64,000 bases of DNA from Vanessa cardui (taxonomy: Eukaryota; Arthropoda; Insecta; Lepidoptera; Nymphalidae): contig NC_061129.1 of assembly GCF_905220365.1 (NCBI RefSeq), positions 5,332,803 through 5,396,802 on the forward strand. Direction: 5' to 3'. Each line of letters opens with the position of its first letter. Position 1 is the first letter of the stretch. The translations under genes and the position numbers were made by a program. The notes beneath the pieces were generated by a model. It made no database searches. It was not told the DNA's origin and saw only the letters and a list, made by a program, of their open reading frames with translations. Shown one piece after another: positions 33,101 to 42,241 of this stretch.

Positions 33101-36100
33101 ATTTTGTCTGTACTAAACCTAAAAAATGTTTATTAGACTATGGAAATATATTTTATGGGGATTGTTTCAGGTTGGTCGACTGTACCCACAAGCTGTGTAC
33201 TTCCCCATCCGCACGTTGTACCTTACTCTCAAAATCGAGCAACGCGAACGTCACAAGAGCGCAGAAAGCCTCGCCGCGCACCTGCCGCACCAAGCCGCGA
33301 CCGCCGCGGCCGGCGCCGTTAGTCCATTACTATATTATTAATATAATTTCTACTTGGTGGTAGGGCTTTGTGCAAGCCCGTCTGGGTAGGTACCACCCAC
33401 TCATCAGTTATTCTACCGCCAAACAACAGTACTCAGTATTGTTGTGTTCCGGTCTGAAGGGTGAGTGAGCCAGTGTAACTACAGGCACAAGGGACATAAC
33501 ATCTTAGTTCCCAAGGTTGGTGGCACATTGACGATGTAAGGAATAGTTAATAATTCTTACAGCGTTAATGTCTATGGGCGATGGTGACCACTTACCATCA
33601 GGTGGCCCATATGCTCGTCCGCCAACATATACCATAAAAAAAAAGAACTTTACCTCAGCAGTTTGAATGCAAATATAACACATTTTTGTATTATTGGTGA
33701 AATGTGTGCAGGGTGCGGCGAAGGCGGGCGAGGGCGCGTCGACGTCGGGCGCGGCGGCGGGCGAGGCGGGGCCCATCAAGGCCACGCTGCCCATGTGGCG
33801 CTGCTCCAAGATCATGCAGCTGCAGCGCGAGATACACCCCACCGTGCTGTCCTCGCTCGAGGGCATCGTCGACCAGGTACGGGCCTAGGAACTACTTTAG
33901 TTTGACGGCTCCTACTTCTGTATGTTGAATTAATTGCAATGCCGAACTATATTCTCACTCCAAGTGGGAGATTATCTCAGTCGCGGTGTATTGTATATGT
34001 AAGTTAATTTTTAGTCATAATTAAGTTTTATAACCTCTTGTTTGTTGAAACACCGGCTCCCGGTATAAACACATTTTGGCCGCAACTGTTGATATACCGG
34101 GAGCCGGTATGGCTAAGTGTGTTCTGTTATTCGCTCTGAAGTACCCTTTGTTGAAAGTTTATATATTAGCTATGATTGAGTATTTATATAGAAATGGTTG
34201 AAAGTGAATAAAGATTATTCAATTTACAATAAGATTCATAACTTGAATTGACTTGATTCGTACTAAATACGGAGAAAATCTAGTTACAATAAAAGTCTGT
34301 CTCAAAATTGGGCTGTCTGTTGACCATACCGGCTCCCGGTATAACAGGTAACACAAGGTGGGCTAATGTCATTTAACATACGAAAGGATAATTATATTCA
34401 TATTATCTCAATGTAGATGGTATGGTTCCGCGAGAACTGGTACGAGGAGGTGCTCCGTCAGCTGCGCGCGGGGCTCGCCAAGTGCTACGTGGTGGCCTTC
34501 CACCACCGCTCCGCCGTCGCCGTCGCCACCGTCACGCCGCACACGCTCAACTTCATCAAGAAGGTCGTCTCCACCTTCGGAATCGGTATCGGGATAAGTA
34601 AGTATGCCCTCCACGTGCTGAGCGAATGTTTATAAATGTGCGCCAATACGAATTTAATTTGACGAGAATGAGTAACAGCCACAATGAGGTTGTTGTTATA
34701 GGAATTCCCAAAATCCCTTTAAGACCATTATACGTTAATTCCATTGAATTATTTTATTGGTATCTTAATATGCAATTCTACATACCTAGAAAAGTAGTAA
34801 AAAATTAATAACTTTTTACTATCTTATTGCTACTTATACTTAACATAATCAACTTGAATCTACAGCCGGGTTTTTTGTACTTGTTGTTTGTTACTTCTTG
34901 CAGTAGTTGCTAATCATTATATGTCCTCTTTTGTAATTTTTGATTCAATAATTCATTAAGCTTGTTTTTTTTTGTCTGATAAGTCTAGAGCAATATAACA
35001 GTACACACTAATATATATGAGATAATAATAAAACTTTGTTAAAAATATTAAAATCGATTATCACTCATGGTAATCGAAATTTTACGGTGATTATGATTCT
35101 TGAGTAATTTTACTATCAACTTTTGCCTTCAAAACTTGCATTAAAAGTATAGCATGATTGCAAATTCTAAGTAAGCTGGTAAGTTTTAGTACCTAATAAA
35201 TGCGTTTTACCTTATAAAAAGAAAATATCCACCAAACATCAGTATCCTTTCCATAACAACGATTGCAAGATTTCGGATCTTGGACACCGTTTTCTGACTT
35301 ATTGAGAAGTGGTAGAGGGTGTTAGTGATAATAAGTCAGGTGCACACTGGTGACAAGGTCTTGTTAATAGTTTATTGGAGTCAAGATGAAAATTGTTCAC
35401 GAATAAATTATCATGCATTGCAATATAATATGGATATATGATAGAGACCCACAATTGTTTACCGGAAGAAACAAAACTAATTCGACTCGATATTCATAAA
35501 AATCTTTTCAGGATTTAAAGGGTTCTTAAAAGCTCCCAATACGTTCCTTTGTACTTTTTAATGCAAAACTTTTAGAAAATTCTCTAACTTGCTTATCGCA
35601 CTTTCTCGTATCAAACCCACACAGATGTCCACCCATAAGTCGCATTAATATTTTTATGTAACACTCGATAAATCACTTAACTAAAACACCAATCGTTACT
35701 GTTGTAATAGACATTGTACATATATAATAAGCATACGACATGTAATACATAAATACTAAAAACGTTCACCATAACTCTGTGCCTGTGCTCAGGTGTGTTG
35801 TACTAATAATCTGCAATTGTACAACTTACCTTGTTTTGAATTTCTATAAGATTACAATATAGCGAAAAATAATGCGTTAAATTGCAATCATATTTCGGCA
35901 CTTTACAATCTGAGGAGGCAGATTGTAATCTAACGAATTTTGTAATCTTACGGTGACATATTTACACTATTTGTTGCCGTATTGAATACACTTGGTCTCT
36001 AAGGTTAATTACGCTGCTATACCGTCTGTTGAGTACAATGGTACCTGTTTACCTTACTGTTCCGTTGTGAAAAATCTAGGGGTGTATTTAGATCAAACAT

Positions 36101-38583
36101 TATCTTGGTCAGATCACTTGAAAGAACTGAGCAGAAGAACCTACGCTTCACTGAACTCGCTACGACGGCTTCGATCCCTTCTACCAATTCCTACCAAAAT
36201 TATGTTAGCAAATTCTCTCCTTTTACCTATTCTTGATTATGCCGATGCAAGCTATACTAATCTGACCGAGGACCAACTCAATAAGCTTGAGCGACTTCAA
36301 AATCTCGCCATCCGGTTCATATTCTGCCTTCGCAAATATGACCACATTTCTGTATTTCGTTCGAAGCTCAAGTGGCTCCCTATTCGCTTTCGCCGGAACT
36401 TGCATATTTTGTCTTTTCTGTACTGTGGGTTATTTAATTTAAGGGCTCCTTCTTATTTAAAGGAGAAGTTTCAATTTCAAGGCGATCCTTCTCTTTTGAG
36501 ATCTTCCCGGAGTCTTACACTCAAAATACCGGTACATAAAACAAAATTCTACAGTGATTCTTTTACCGTTCAGGCAATTAAGCTGTGGAATAATTTACCA
36601 TTAAATATAAAAAAATCCAAAACACTATTAATTTTCAAAAATTCCCTAAAGAAGTTTTATCTTGAATCTGCTTAGAGACGATTTATATTAGTGCTTATTT
36701 ATTAGTTTAGTTATAATTATTTATTAGTCTATAATATTGATATGTATATGTTTACATATGTATATGTGTGTGTGTATGTGTATGTATGTGTATGTATATA
36801 TATGTATGTATGTGTATGTACATATATGAATGTATGGGTATATGTATGTATATATATATTATATGTACATTGTATGAGTATTTACATGTAGATATTTGTA
36901 TGCAATATATGTATATTACCGACTTAGCACCACCTACCCAACTTTCATACAACCTCTCTCCTTATTGGGTTGTCTGGAAGAAATGGCTACTTAGCCATAA
37001 GACCGCCCGTTGTACTCTACAATATTATATATAATATTGTAACATATTATAATGTGTAACATGTGGTGTACAATGAAGTATAAATAAATAAATAAATAAA
37101 ATTTGTAGGGTGTTTTTAGATAATAATATGATATATGTAGTACGTATGTACTATGTAGTTATGTCTTTTGATATAAATAATCATTAAATTTATGAAGTAT
37201 GTACTGTACGAATAGTTTCAGTATTAGCACCTTCATACTGCTATGCGATTTGATTCACTTTTCACTTTGATTACAGATGTGTCGTGTTAATGTTTGCGAG
37301 CTATGTCTATGAGTGCTAACATGTAACCTATGTGAGAGTGGCCGATGCGAGCGTCCGTTTATACATGTACTCCATTTTGTATGTCTACAGAAAGTGTTTC
37401 AAGTTCTGTAAGTGGTGCATTCTCTTCAGCTGCCTCGGAGAGCCTCGCGAGGCGCGCGCAGGCCACCGTGCAGGACCCCGTCTTCCAGAAGATGAAGACT
37501 CAGTTCACAGCCGATTTTGACTTCACACAACCCAACGCTATGAAATTACAAAACCTCATACAAAAACTTAGAAAATGGGTCAAGATACTCGAGGCCAAAA
37601 CAAAGGTTCTGCCCAAGTAAGTAGCCCTACAGCACTGAGACTCGCGAGTGAGGTAAATACTGCGACCATTCGTTTTGAACTGTGCCGTCCATCTCACGTT
37701 TTTGCTGTAGTGGTGCTTACTTCATAGTACAGTAGTTACGAGTCGGACGTTCATTAACTCACCGGCTTTCGGGCAGATTAGTTAGCATACCTAACAAGCT
37801 TACACGTGACACGTACTAACCCAAACATCCTAGTCACTCTGTAAACGCTTAACACATTAGCAGCTCCCATCGAAAACATTTCGGTCTTAAACTAACATGT
37901 ATTTCAATTGTTTCTCACAGATCATTCCTCATTGAAGAAAAATGTAGGTTCCTATCGAACTTTAGTCTGAAGACGGCTGAAGTCGAACTACCGGGCGAGT
38001 TTCTGTTGCCAAAACATACTCACTACCACGTCAGAATCGCACGCTTCATGCCTCGCGTGGAGATTGTTCAGAAGCACAATACTTCTGCGCGTAGATTATA
38101 CATACGTGGCCACAATGGAAAGATATATCCCTACCTCGTGGTGAACGACTCTGGACTGGGTGACGCTAGAAGAGAAGAACGCGTGCTTCAGCTCCTGAGG
38201 ATGCTTAACCACTATCTTGGCAAACAAAAGGAAACTTCTCGAAGATTTCTGCACTTCACCGTGCCACGGGTCGTGTCGGTGTCACCTCAAATGCGCCTCG
38301 TCGAGGACAACCCGAGCTCGATATCTCTTTTGGACATCTACCGAACCGAATGTGCTAACAGGTATGTCGTAATAAACATAACTTTAATTAAAGCAACCGA
38401 TCGAATTGTACTAATTTAACATTTTTCTGACGTAGGGGTGTGGAATACGATGCTCCAGTGGCTCGCTACTACGAAAGATTGGCCGCCGTTCAAGCTCGGG
38501 GGTCACAAGCGTCGCACCAAGTTTTGCGAGATATTTTACGAGAGGTAAATTCATAGTTTTAAATTTCTCGCGTGCGTTTCAAA

Positions 38584-38615
<32 letters not shown>

Positions 38616-40901
38616 TCACGCGCACACGCACACGCACACGCACACACGCACACGCACACACGCACACGCACACACGCACACGCACACACACACACAAACA
38701 CACACATACACACACGCACAGTAGGAGCAGACGTAGTAAGGAGGGCTTACGACGCAGGTGCAGGCGACGATGGTGCCGCGCGGGCTGGTGCGCGAGTGGG
38801 CGGCGCGCACGTTCGCGGCGCCGACGGACTACTGGACGTTCCGCAAGATGCTGACGCTGCAGCTGGCGCTGGCCGCCTTCGCCGAGTACGTGCTGCACCT
38901 CACGCGCCTCAACCCCGACATGCTCTACGTGCACCACGACTCGGGCCTGCTCAACGTCGCCTACTTCAAGTTCGACGTCGACGACGCCACCGGTGAGTGC
39001 CCCCTCCCCTCCCTCCCCTGTGTGGTGAAACTAATGTATATATATGTATATATGAGACAACATCACATACATTACTCTGATCCCAATGTAAGTAGCTGAA
39101 GCACTTGTGTTATGGAAAATCAGAAGTAACGACGGTACCACAAACACCCAAACCCAAGACAACATAGACAACTAATGATAATCTACATTGACTTGGCCGG
39201 GAATCGAACCCGGGACCTCGGAGTGGCGTCCCCAAAATAATGTCACTGTGCTTAACGGAAGAATTGTACATGGACTGGCTGTGTGAAAATCAAAAAAAAT
39301 AAATCAAAATAAACTTTATTCAAGTAGGCTTTACAAGCACTTTTGAATCGTCATTTTACAATTAAGTGAAGCTACCACCGGTTCGGAAAGTAGATTCTAC
39401 CGATAACCGGCATGAAACTCAGTAGTTACTCTTTTTTTTTATCATAAATTATATTTATATTATAAATCACACACTACGTTACGTCTTAGCATAAATGTAT
39501 AAGGGATGACGAAATGCGCTATAGGGATGATGCAAGAAAATCGTGAATAATTAAAATCGTATCAACTGAGAAATAAGGAAAATTAGTAGAAATATTTTAA
39601 AAACAAAATAAAGTAGATGAAATTAAAATGGTTTTGTGGTCAATTAAAGCGCTAAGATGAACAAAAATAAAAGATTAGTCATTACATTTTTATGATTCTA
39701 AAGCACTTAAAAGCCTTCAAGTTTTAATGGCATGCAGACTACCTCGCTAACCCTGAACGAGTTTTTTATTTTATTTACATTATAAAAGAGTGCAATTTAC
39801 TTCGTTAAAAATTAACAAGTTTCAAGTTCTCTATTTTATGCTGGAAAACGTGTTTTCGTTATGACGATCGGGTAATAAAAGAGCGTTGCAATATTATTTG
39901 TTGCATTTTAATTAAGATTTGTTTAAATGTCATACGTGTTAAACGGATATGAGCCAGAACTTGTAGACGAGATATTTAAATAATTATAAATAAATACATG
40001 TAGTATCATAATCAAATCTATTAATAAATGTGATATACGAAATATAAAGTAATAAAATATATTGCTTGTATATATTATATATGTATTATATTAACAACCT
40101 TATATATAAAAAAAATCTGTAATAATTACATACCTAAAATATGTTACTTCCAATTTTGCTATAGGTGAATTAGATGGCAACAGACCGGTGCCATTCCGAC
40201 TGACACCGAATATTTCCGAGCTACTCACCAACATTGGCATCACCGGCCCTCTCACAGCGTCTGCAATAGCTGTTGCCCGCTGTCTCGTAACACCTAATTT
40301 CAAGGTAAAATAAACATGAACATCAAGCTTCATATTTCTGATAATTCCGTTGTTTTTTCATTAAGGCAATAAGCGATCGTATGCACATATCGTATATCTT
40401 TTCCCCCTCATATTAAAGTGGTATCGCTATCTATTGACGACTGTCTTTATGTTCTGACTCACGTATAGAACTGGTTATATGACAGTAACACTAGTAAACG
40501 ATATAAAAGTCATGTGGATTACAAATTATTACTCCTATGGAGGAAAATTATGTTACATTTATTTCTGTAAATGTATTTTAATGTAAATATTGTATTTCAA
40601 ACAGATCCAGTCCATACTGCGAACCATACTTCGTGACGAAATGGTCACCGGGTATAGAAAACGTCTAGAGGATAAGTCGGGCCTTCCAACGGCCGGCACT
40701 TCAGCTGAAAACAAACCGATGGAAATGGACAACGAAACGATTATTAATATGGTGACGAAGGCCGTCACAGTTATAATGAGTCGCCTCAACTCCCTCGCGC
40801 TATTCGACGGGCCCGATAGCAAGGTAGCCACGCTCGTGGCGGCGGCCAACAGTCACGACAACTTGTGCCGAATGGACCCCGCTTGGCATCCTTGGCTATA
40901 A
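14763..40901 (+). CDS. Nipped-A: Nipped-A / TRRAP, giant PIKK-like pseudokinase scaffold (47 coding exons)
   Basis: TRRAP/Nipped-A (yeast Tra1) is the activator-binding subunit of the SAGA and Tip60/NuA4 histone acetyltransferase complexes. The exons listed in the following block entries all have GT/AG borders and compatible phases. They total 11,604 bp, or 3867 residues, against about 3860 in human TRRAP. The start is MMASMATGGPGDP at 14763; a second in-frame ATG follows directly. The last residues, NLCRMDPAWHPWL, are the diagnostic FATC tail. Order: HEAT-like helical repeats (1-2670), FAT (about 2675-3260), PIKK-like domain (about 3465-3800) and FATC (3835-3867). The kinase-like domain lacks the catalytic loop and DFG aspartates, as expected. 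Gly/Ala-rich expansions occur in exons 23, 25 and 40. The gene is divergent to PlexB, and its introns are rich in repeats. Confidence 0.95.
16936..17083 (+). mobile_element. 5'-truncated LINE 3' tail with (TCTA)n
   Basis: In Nipped-A intron 6. A conserved non-LTR 3' UTR block (CTGTAAGAGATCGCTTTTAG and the following GATAAGGCC) is followed by AATAAAGTTTTT and a (TCTA)n tail at 17060-17083. The same block, diverged, occurs before the tail of the larger element at 36966-37090, so both probably belong to one LINE group. Only the 3' end is present, as expected for truncated retrotransposition. Confidence 0.6.
18211..20022 (+). CDS. Nipped-A: Nipped-A coding exon 10 (residues 648-1251)
   Basis: This is the largest exon of the gene, 1812 bp and in phase at both ends. 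The acceptor AG is at 18209-18210, and the donor follows the CAG at 20020-20022. It encodes alpha-helical repeats beginning FSMMNPQTFQEIFTATI and ending LLVRQQ. It includes GKFGGGNRKMM and PSFLEGKIPPQTGPYYKCSN, both close to vertebrate TRRAP, which places it in the circular cradle of HEAT repeats. The open frame runs about 75 bp into the next intron, but the TRRAP alignment resumes at exon 11 with AMKSLELIAEL. Confidence 0.94.
20115..25501 (+). CDS. Nipped-A: Nipped-A coding exons 11-22 (residues 1252-2073)
   Basis: Exons: 20115-20313, 20864-21099, 21460-21700, 21792-21993, 22294-22621, 22967-23128, 23227-23478, 23982-24181, 24259-24329, 24745-24950, 25044-25217 and 25307-25501. Family landmarks are TTLKPRLFTI, MIEAGSPFREPLVKFLLR, NKLRRLMTFAWPCLL, RMEDGNTMLTHWTKKIIVE and YYPVRHALVGHMV. 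Exon 19 is only 71 bp. The donor after exon 18 is the weak AG|GTTCGA, before a 77-bp intron, but the protein joins exactly as in TRRAP (VDPATRYHGHLLL). Exon 15 contains an Ala-rich segment (GSLGAAAAPADRAE) replacing a variable loop of vertebrate TRRAP. Introns 11, 15, 17 and 22 contain repeats. Confidence 0.92.
20369..20818. mobile_element. MITE-like element with 16-bp terminal inverted repeats
   Basis: This 450-bp element fills most of Nipped-A intron 11. Its ends are TAATAGGCTATTTGAC (20369-20384) and, inverted, GTCAAATAACCTATTA (20803-20818), with one mismatch. It contains an internal perfect 14-bp inverted repeat (20567-20580 and 20616-20629) that forms a hairpin. No transposase frame is present, so it is non-autonomous. 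A TA or TAA target duplication is possible at the ends. Confidence 0.75.
22679..22899 (-). mobile_element. tRNA-derived SINE, family B (most complete copy)
   Basis: Located in Nipped-A intron 15, antisense to the gene. On the minus strand the head carries TGGTCGAGTGG (A box) and GGTTCGATTCC (B box), the RNA polymerase III promoter of a tRNA-like region, followed by a unique body and a tail ending near 22679. It is similar over its length to the copies at 1472, 28952 and 39056. It is not a tRNA gene because no cloverleaf with acceptor stem can be formed. Confidence 0.82.
23602..23903. mobile_element. Foldback element with about 100-bp inverted arms
   Basis: In Nipped-A intron 17. The left arm (23602-23701) and right arm (23805-23903) are reverse complements at roughly 90% identity, and both include the block GTCCAACCGTTCCAGAGTTT. 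The central 100 bp itself contains a second inverted pair of alternating TATG/GTAT sequence. In the pre-mRNA it would fold into one long hairpin. No coding sequence is present. Confidence 0.82.
25575..25975 (+). mobile_element. LINE 3' end with reverse transcriptase C-terminus
   Basis: In Nipped-A intron 22, same strand. A decayed frame from 25618 reads FYNKIPQTFLTLPLRKFKSF, then a TAG, then a further typical C-terminal stretch (FVDDKKAW) ending at 25752. This pattern is typical of the ORF2 C-terminus of Jockey/CR1-like elements. The 3' UTR follows with the block CCGGTTCTTCTCGGTAGAAT and a T/GATTT-rich tail that ends about 10 bp from the exon 23 splice acceptor. Copies of the same 3' UTR occur at 39296-39452 (-), 43455-43560 and 59605-59745. 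Confidence 0.7.
25984..29655 (+). CDS. Nipped-A: Nipped-A coding exons 23-31 (residues 2074-2672)
   Basis: Exons: 25984-26163, 26633-26881, 26999-27277, 27504-27617, 27701-27888, 28335-28573, 28659-28887, 29223-29409 and 29525-29655. Exon 23 replaces a short TRRAP loop (NDNTNTAGSPGE) by a long Gly/Ala run that ends in the same AGSPGEQLSRRC. Exon 25 likewise has a Gly/Ala run after TYEKSTG. Exon 29 carries an acidic serine-rich stretch (DPDKEDVLDMDLDSSS) like the acidic linker of TRRAP. LREKSILLVKLMQYVEKRFP and LRCPQPHIRAKFFEV match the family closely. Confidence 0.92.
26227..26535 (+). repeat. Non-coding dispersed repeat, copy 1 of an inverted pair
   Basis: In Nipped-A intron 23. This stretch is present in reverse complement at 29791-30128 in intron 31, with shared blocks such as TTAGATGTAGCATCGGAAAA and CGCGCCATTCGACGCTATTC. 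There is no coding frame. Its class is unknown; it may be a non-autonomous DNA element. Confidence 0.75.
27923..28220 (+). mobile_element. tRNA-derived SINE, family A, with a perfect 16-bp target duplication
   Basis: In Nipped-A intron 27. A box TGGCCCAGTGG at 27936-27946 and B box GGTTCAAACCC at 27979-27989. The insert is bracketed by TTGTTCCTTAAATTAT at 27907-27922 and 28221-28236, a perfect direct repeat that marks an L1-type insertion. The body contains the lepidopteran block GAAGGAAAACATCGTGAGGA. The intact duplication points to fairly recent insertion. Confidence 0.92.
28952..29148 (+). mobile_element. tRNA-derived SINE, family B
   Basis: In Nipped-A intron 29, sense orientation. A box TGGTCGAGTGG at 28963-28973 and B box GGTTCGATTCC at 29016-29026, both intact. 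The tail ends near GGGATCAC. A short AAGAAAT repeat on both sides may be the target duplication. It is in the opposite orientation to the family B copy in intron 15. Confidence 0.83.
29791..30128 (-). repeat. Non-coding dispersed repeat, copy 2 of an inverted pair
   Basis: In Nipped-A intron 31. It is the reverse complement of 26227-26535 with small indels. The DNA after it, to about 30300, may belong to the same element but has no second copy here to confirm that. Confidence 0.75.
30499..37616 (+). CDS. Nipped-A: Nipped-A coding exons 32-42, FAT domain (residues 2672-3461)
   Basis: Exons: 30499-30649, 30723-30866, 30959-31229, 31642-31853, 31929-32144, 32225-32713, 32855-33019, 33171-33317, 33712-33876, 34417-34597 and 37391-37616. 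FAT-domain landmarks are KYLGKTHNLWHRM, LQEEDMWSGLWQKHARY, VKTWRNRLPVVADPLSHW, FTKEMTAEFYAFKG and YPQAVYFPIRTLYLTLKIEQ. A Gly/Ala-rich insertion spans the exon 39-40 junction. The end of exon 41 is taken at ATAA|GTAAGT because this donor fits consensus and gives frame with exon 42 (KSVSSSVSGAFSSAASESLA). Intron 41 is 2.8 kb and carries a LINE fragment. Confidence 0.91.
31266..31581 (-). mobile_element. tRNA-derived SINE, family A, with 11-bp target duplication
   Basis: In Nipped-A intron 34, antisense. It is bracketed by GTCTACGAGAA at 31255-31265 and 31582-31592. Its tail on the plus strand starts as repeats of AGTAAAGTAA, and the tRNA-like head lies at about 31525-31581. It matches the copy at 40909-41223 closely. 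Confidence 0.92.
33350..33643 (+). mobile_element. Lepidopteran dispersed repeat (LINE/SINE 3' region)
   Basis: In Nipped-A intron 39. It contains the blocks GGTAGGTACCACCCACTCAT and GGTGACCACTTACCATCAGG, which I recognise as a very common lepidopteran repeat, probably an RTE-type retroelement or its SINE partner, ending in an A-run. A diverged antisense relative lies at 59215-59408. It has no coding capacity. Confidence 0.65.
34052..34342. repeat. Three copies of an interrupted palindrome ATACCGG-N3-CCGGTAT
   Basis: In Nipped-A intron 40. Copies are at 34052-34066 (first two bases changed), 34094-34110 (opposite orientation) and 34326-34342. Each has 7-bp self-complementary arms around CTC or GAG. 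The rest of the intron does not repeat. Confidence 0.7.
35847..35950. repeat. Nested inverted repeats in Nipped-A intron 41
   Basis: The outer pair is TAAGATTACAA (35847-35857) and TTGTAATCTTA (35940-35950), perfect over 11 bp. The inner pair is TTACAATCTG (35903-35912) and CAGATTGTAA (35919-35928) around a 6-nt loop. This is likely a remnant of a small foldback element. It lies just upstream of the LINE fragment. Confidence 0.6.
35992..37097 (+). mobile_element. 5'-truncated non-LTR retrotransposon (reverse transcriptase C-terminus and 3' UTR)
   Basis: In Nipped-A intron 41, sense strand. An intact frame from 35992 to the TAG at 36673-36675 encodes about 227 residues of a reverse-transcriptase C-terminal region: LGVYLDQTLSWSDHLKELSR, PILDYADASY, KLERLQNLAIRFIF and AIKLWNNLP, typical of Jockey/CR1-like elements. 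It lacks the YADD active site, which lies upstream in the full element, so it is not functional. The frame begins without an ATG, as expected for truncation. The 3' UTR includes a GTATAT-type microsatellite (36738-36910) and ends in (ATAA)n at 37079-37097. The absence of stops suggests a young insertion. Confidence 0.85.
37921..40901 (+). CDS. Nipped-A: Nipped-A coding exons 43-47, pseudokinase and FATC (residues 3461-3867)
   Basis: Exons: 37921-38361, 38436-38544, 38758-38992, 40165-40304 and 40605-40901. These encode the PIKK-like fold: RFMPRVEIVQKHNTSARRLY, RGHNGKIYPYLV, then VPRVVSVSPQMRLVEDNPSS. Where active PIKKs have a catalytic-loop DxxxxN and a DFG, this protein has RLNPDMLYVHHDSGLLNVAYF, so phosphotransfer is not expected. 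The C-terminus NLCRMDPAWHPWL and TAA at 40899-40901 close the FATC domain. Intron 44 is largely a CA-type microsatellite, and intron 45 holds a SINE and a LINE tail. Confidence 0.94.
38583..38720. repeat. CA / GCACAC microsatellite in Nipped-A intron 44
   Basis: About 140 bp of (CA)n with interspersed (GCACAC)n units. It sits between the donor at 38545 and the acceptor at 38756-38757 and makes up most of this 213-bp intron. Alternating purine-pyrimidine DNA of this type can adopt Z-form and is expected to vary in length between individuals. Confidence 0.9.
39056..39229 (-). mobile_element. tRNA-derived SINE, family B, head-truncated copy
   Basis: In Nipped-A intron 45. It matches 22679-22860 but stops within the head just beyond the B box, so the A box is missing. 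It cannot be transcribed from its own promoter. Confidence 0.8.
39296..39452 (-). mobile_element. LINE 3' tail, antisense copy
   Basis: In Nipped-A intron 45. On the minus strand it is the same 3' UTR as at 25840-25975, including the CCGGTTAT...AGAATCTAC region and an AATAAA-like tail. Only the last 150 bp are present. Confidence 0.7.
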
Positions 40902-40908
40902 ACAGTAT

Positions 40909-41223
40909 AAAAAAAAAGTAAAGTAACAGCCTGTAAATTTCCCACTGCTGAGATAAGGCCTCCTCTTCCATTAAGGAGAGTGTTTGGAACATATTCCACC
41001 ACGCTGTTCCAATGCGGTTTGGTGGAATGCACATGTGACAGAATTTCGATGAAATTAGACACATGCAGGTTTCCTCACGATGTTTTCCTTCACCGCCGAG
41101 CACGAGATGAATTATAAACACAATTAAGCACATATATATAGTGGTGCTTGCCTGGGTTTGAAGCCGCAATCATCGGTTAAGATGCACGCGTTCTAACCAC
41201 TGGGCCATCTCAGCTCTTAGTAC
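40909..41223 (-). mobile_element. tRNA-derived SINE, family A, inserted just after the Nipped-A stop codon
   Basis: It is bracketed by AAACAGTAT at 40900-40908 and 41224-41232. The left repeat includes the last two bases of the Nipped-A TAA stop. Antisense to the gene, it forms the start of the Nipped-A 3' UTR. It is very similar to the copy at 31266-31581. Confidence 0.9.
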
Positions 41224-42241
41224 AAACAGTATGACTATTTGTTAATCGTATCAAATATATACCTCTTTTATGTTAAAGTGATCTCCACACGTCGATAATG
41301 CTATTATAAATTAAATGTGGTTTTGTCTTAATTTGAAAACGAAATGTGATTTGTGTCTTTTGGGTTTCTTTGCTAGAGCCATGGTCGGTGGCAGGCATGA
41401 AACTAATGCAGAAATATCGCGATACATGTGTCCGTATTCGTGTTGTAATCGTGAAGTAAATAAATTTAGAATATCATTTAAGAAATACTTATTACACTAT
41501 TAGTTATGTTGTAAATGTATGAAAACTACGAATTTTATATTAATATTAAAGTGAACTGAGATATGTGTGTTTTTGTGTAAAACTGTGATTGTTATGAAAA
41601 TAATGAATTGCATTATATAAATATAGTAAAAGATTGAGTAATGGAAAATGAGTCTTATTTCGCAGTAACTATTAGTCGTGCATTCAAAGATGAAAGAAAG
41701 TTTGCTTGTAAATGAGTGATCGGAAGTTGCGGCTCAGTGACCATATTAATACAGTAGATTAGAACCACATAGTCTTGGTTGTCTGTTACTGCTTTCGGGT
41801 CTCGATGTTTCAAACGAGCTCCACATACGAGGCTGGCGCGTGACAACTAGATCGTTTCATATTACAATATAAAAATCATATTCCAGCTTTTACCATTACT
41901 TCGGATTTTCGAAATAAAAAGTGAACATGTGATACCAGTTTACTAGCTGAAAAATATATAATAAAACTGTAGGTGCAGAATGCCGCGTTTTCGTTATTAA
42001 ATTACTCATAAACATATAAGTTAAAGTTTAAGCAGTTTATATGACATGTATAATTGTATAGTAAGTGGACAGTTCTTTTCATTATTTCTGAAATAAATAA
42101 ATGAATTAAATTTGCAAACAATTGTTTTAATGTTATACCCTTAGGCTTACGCCGTGAAATTTGTAATAATTATGTCACAGTAACAGACAAGTACTAGGGA
42201 TGCAGAAAAAATAGATAACATATCCTTGCACGCTAATATCC

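Noticed and set aside
38465..38992. Active kinase catalytic site in Nipped-A
   Set aside because: The catalytic-loop and DFG residues of PIKK kinases are missing, consistent with TRRAP/Tra1 being pseudokinases.
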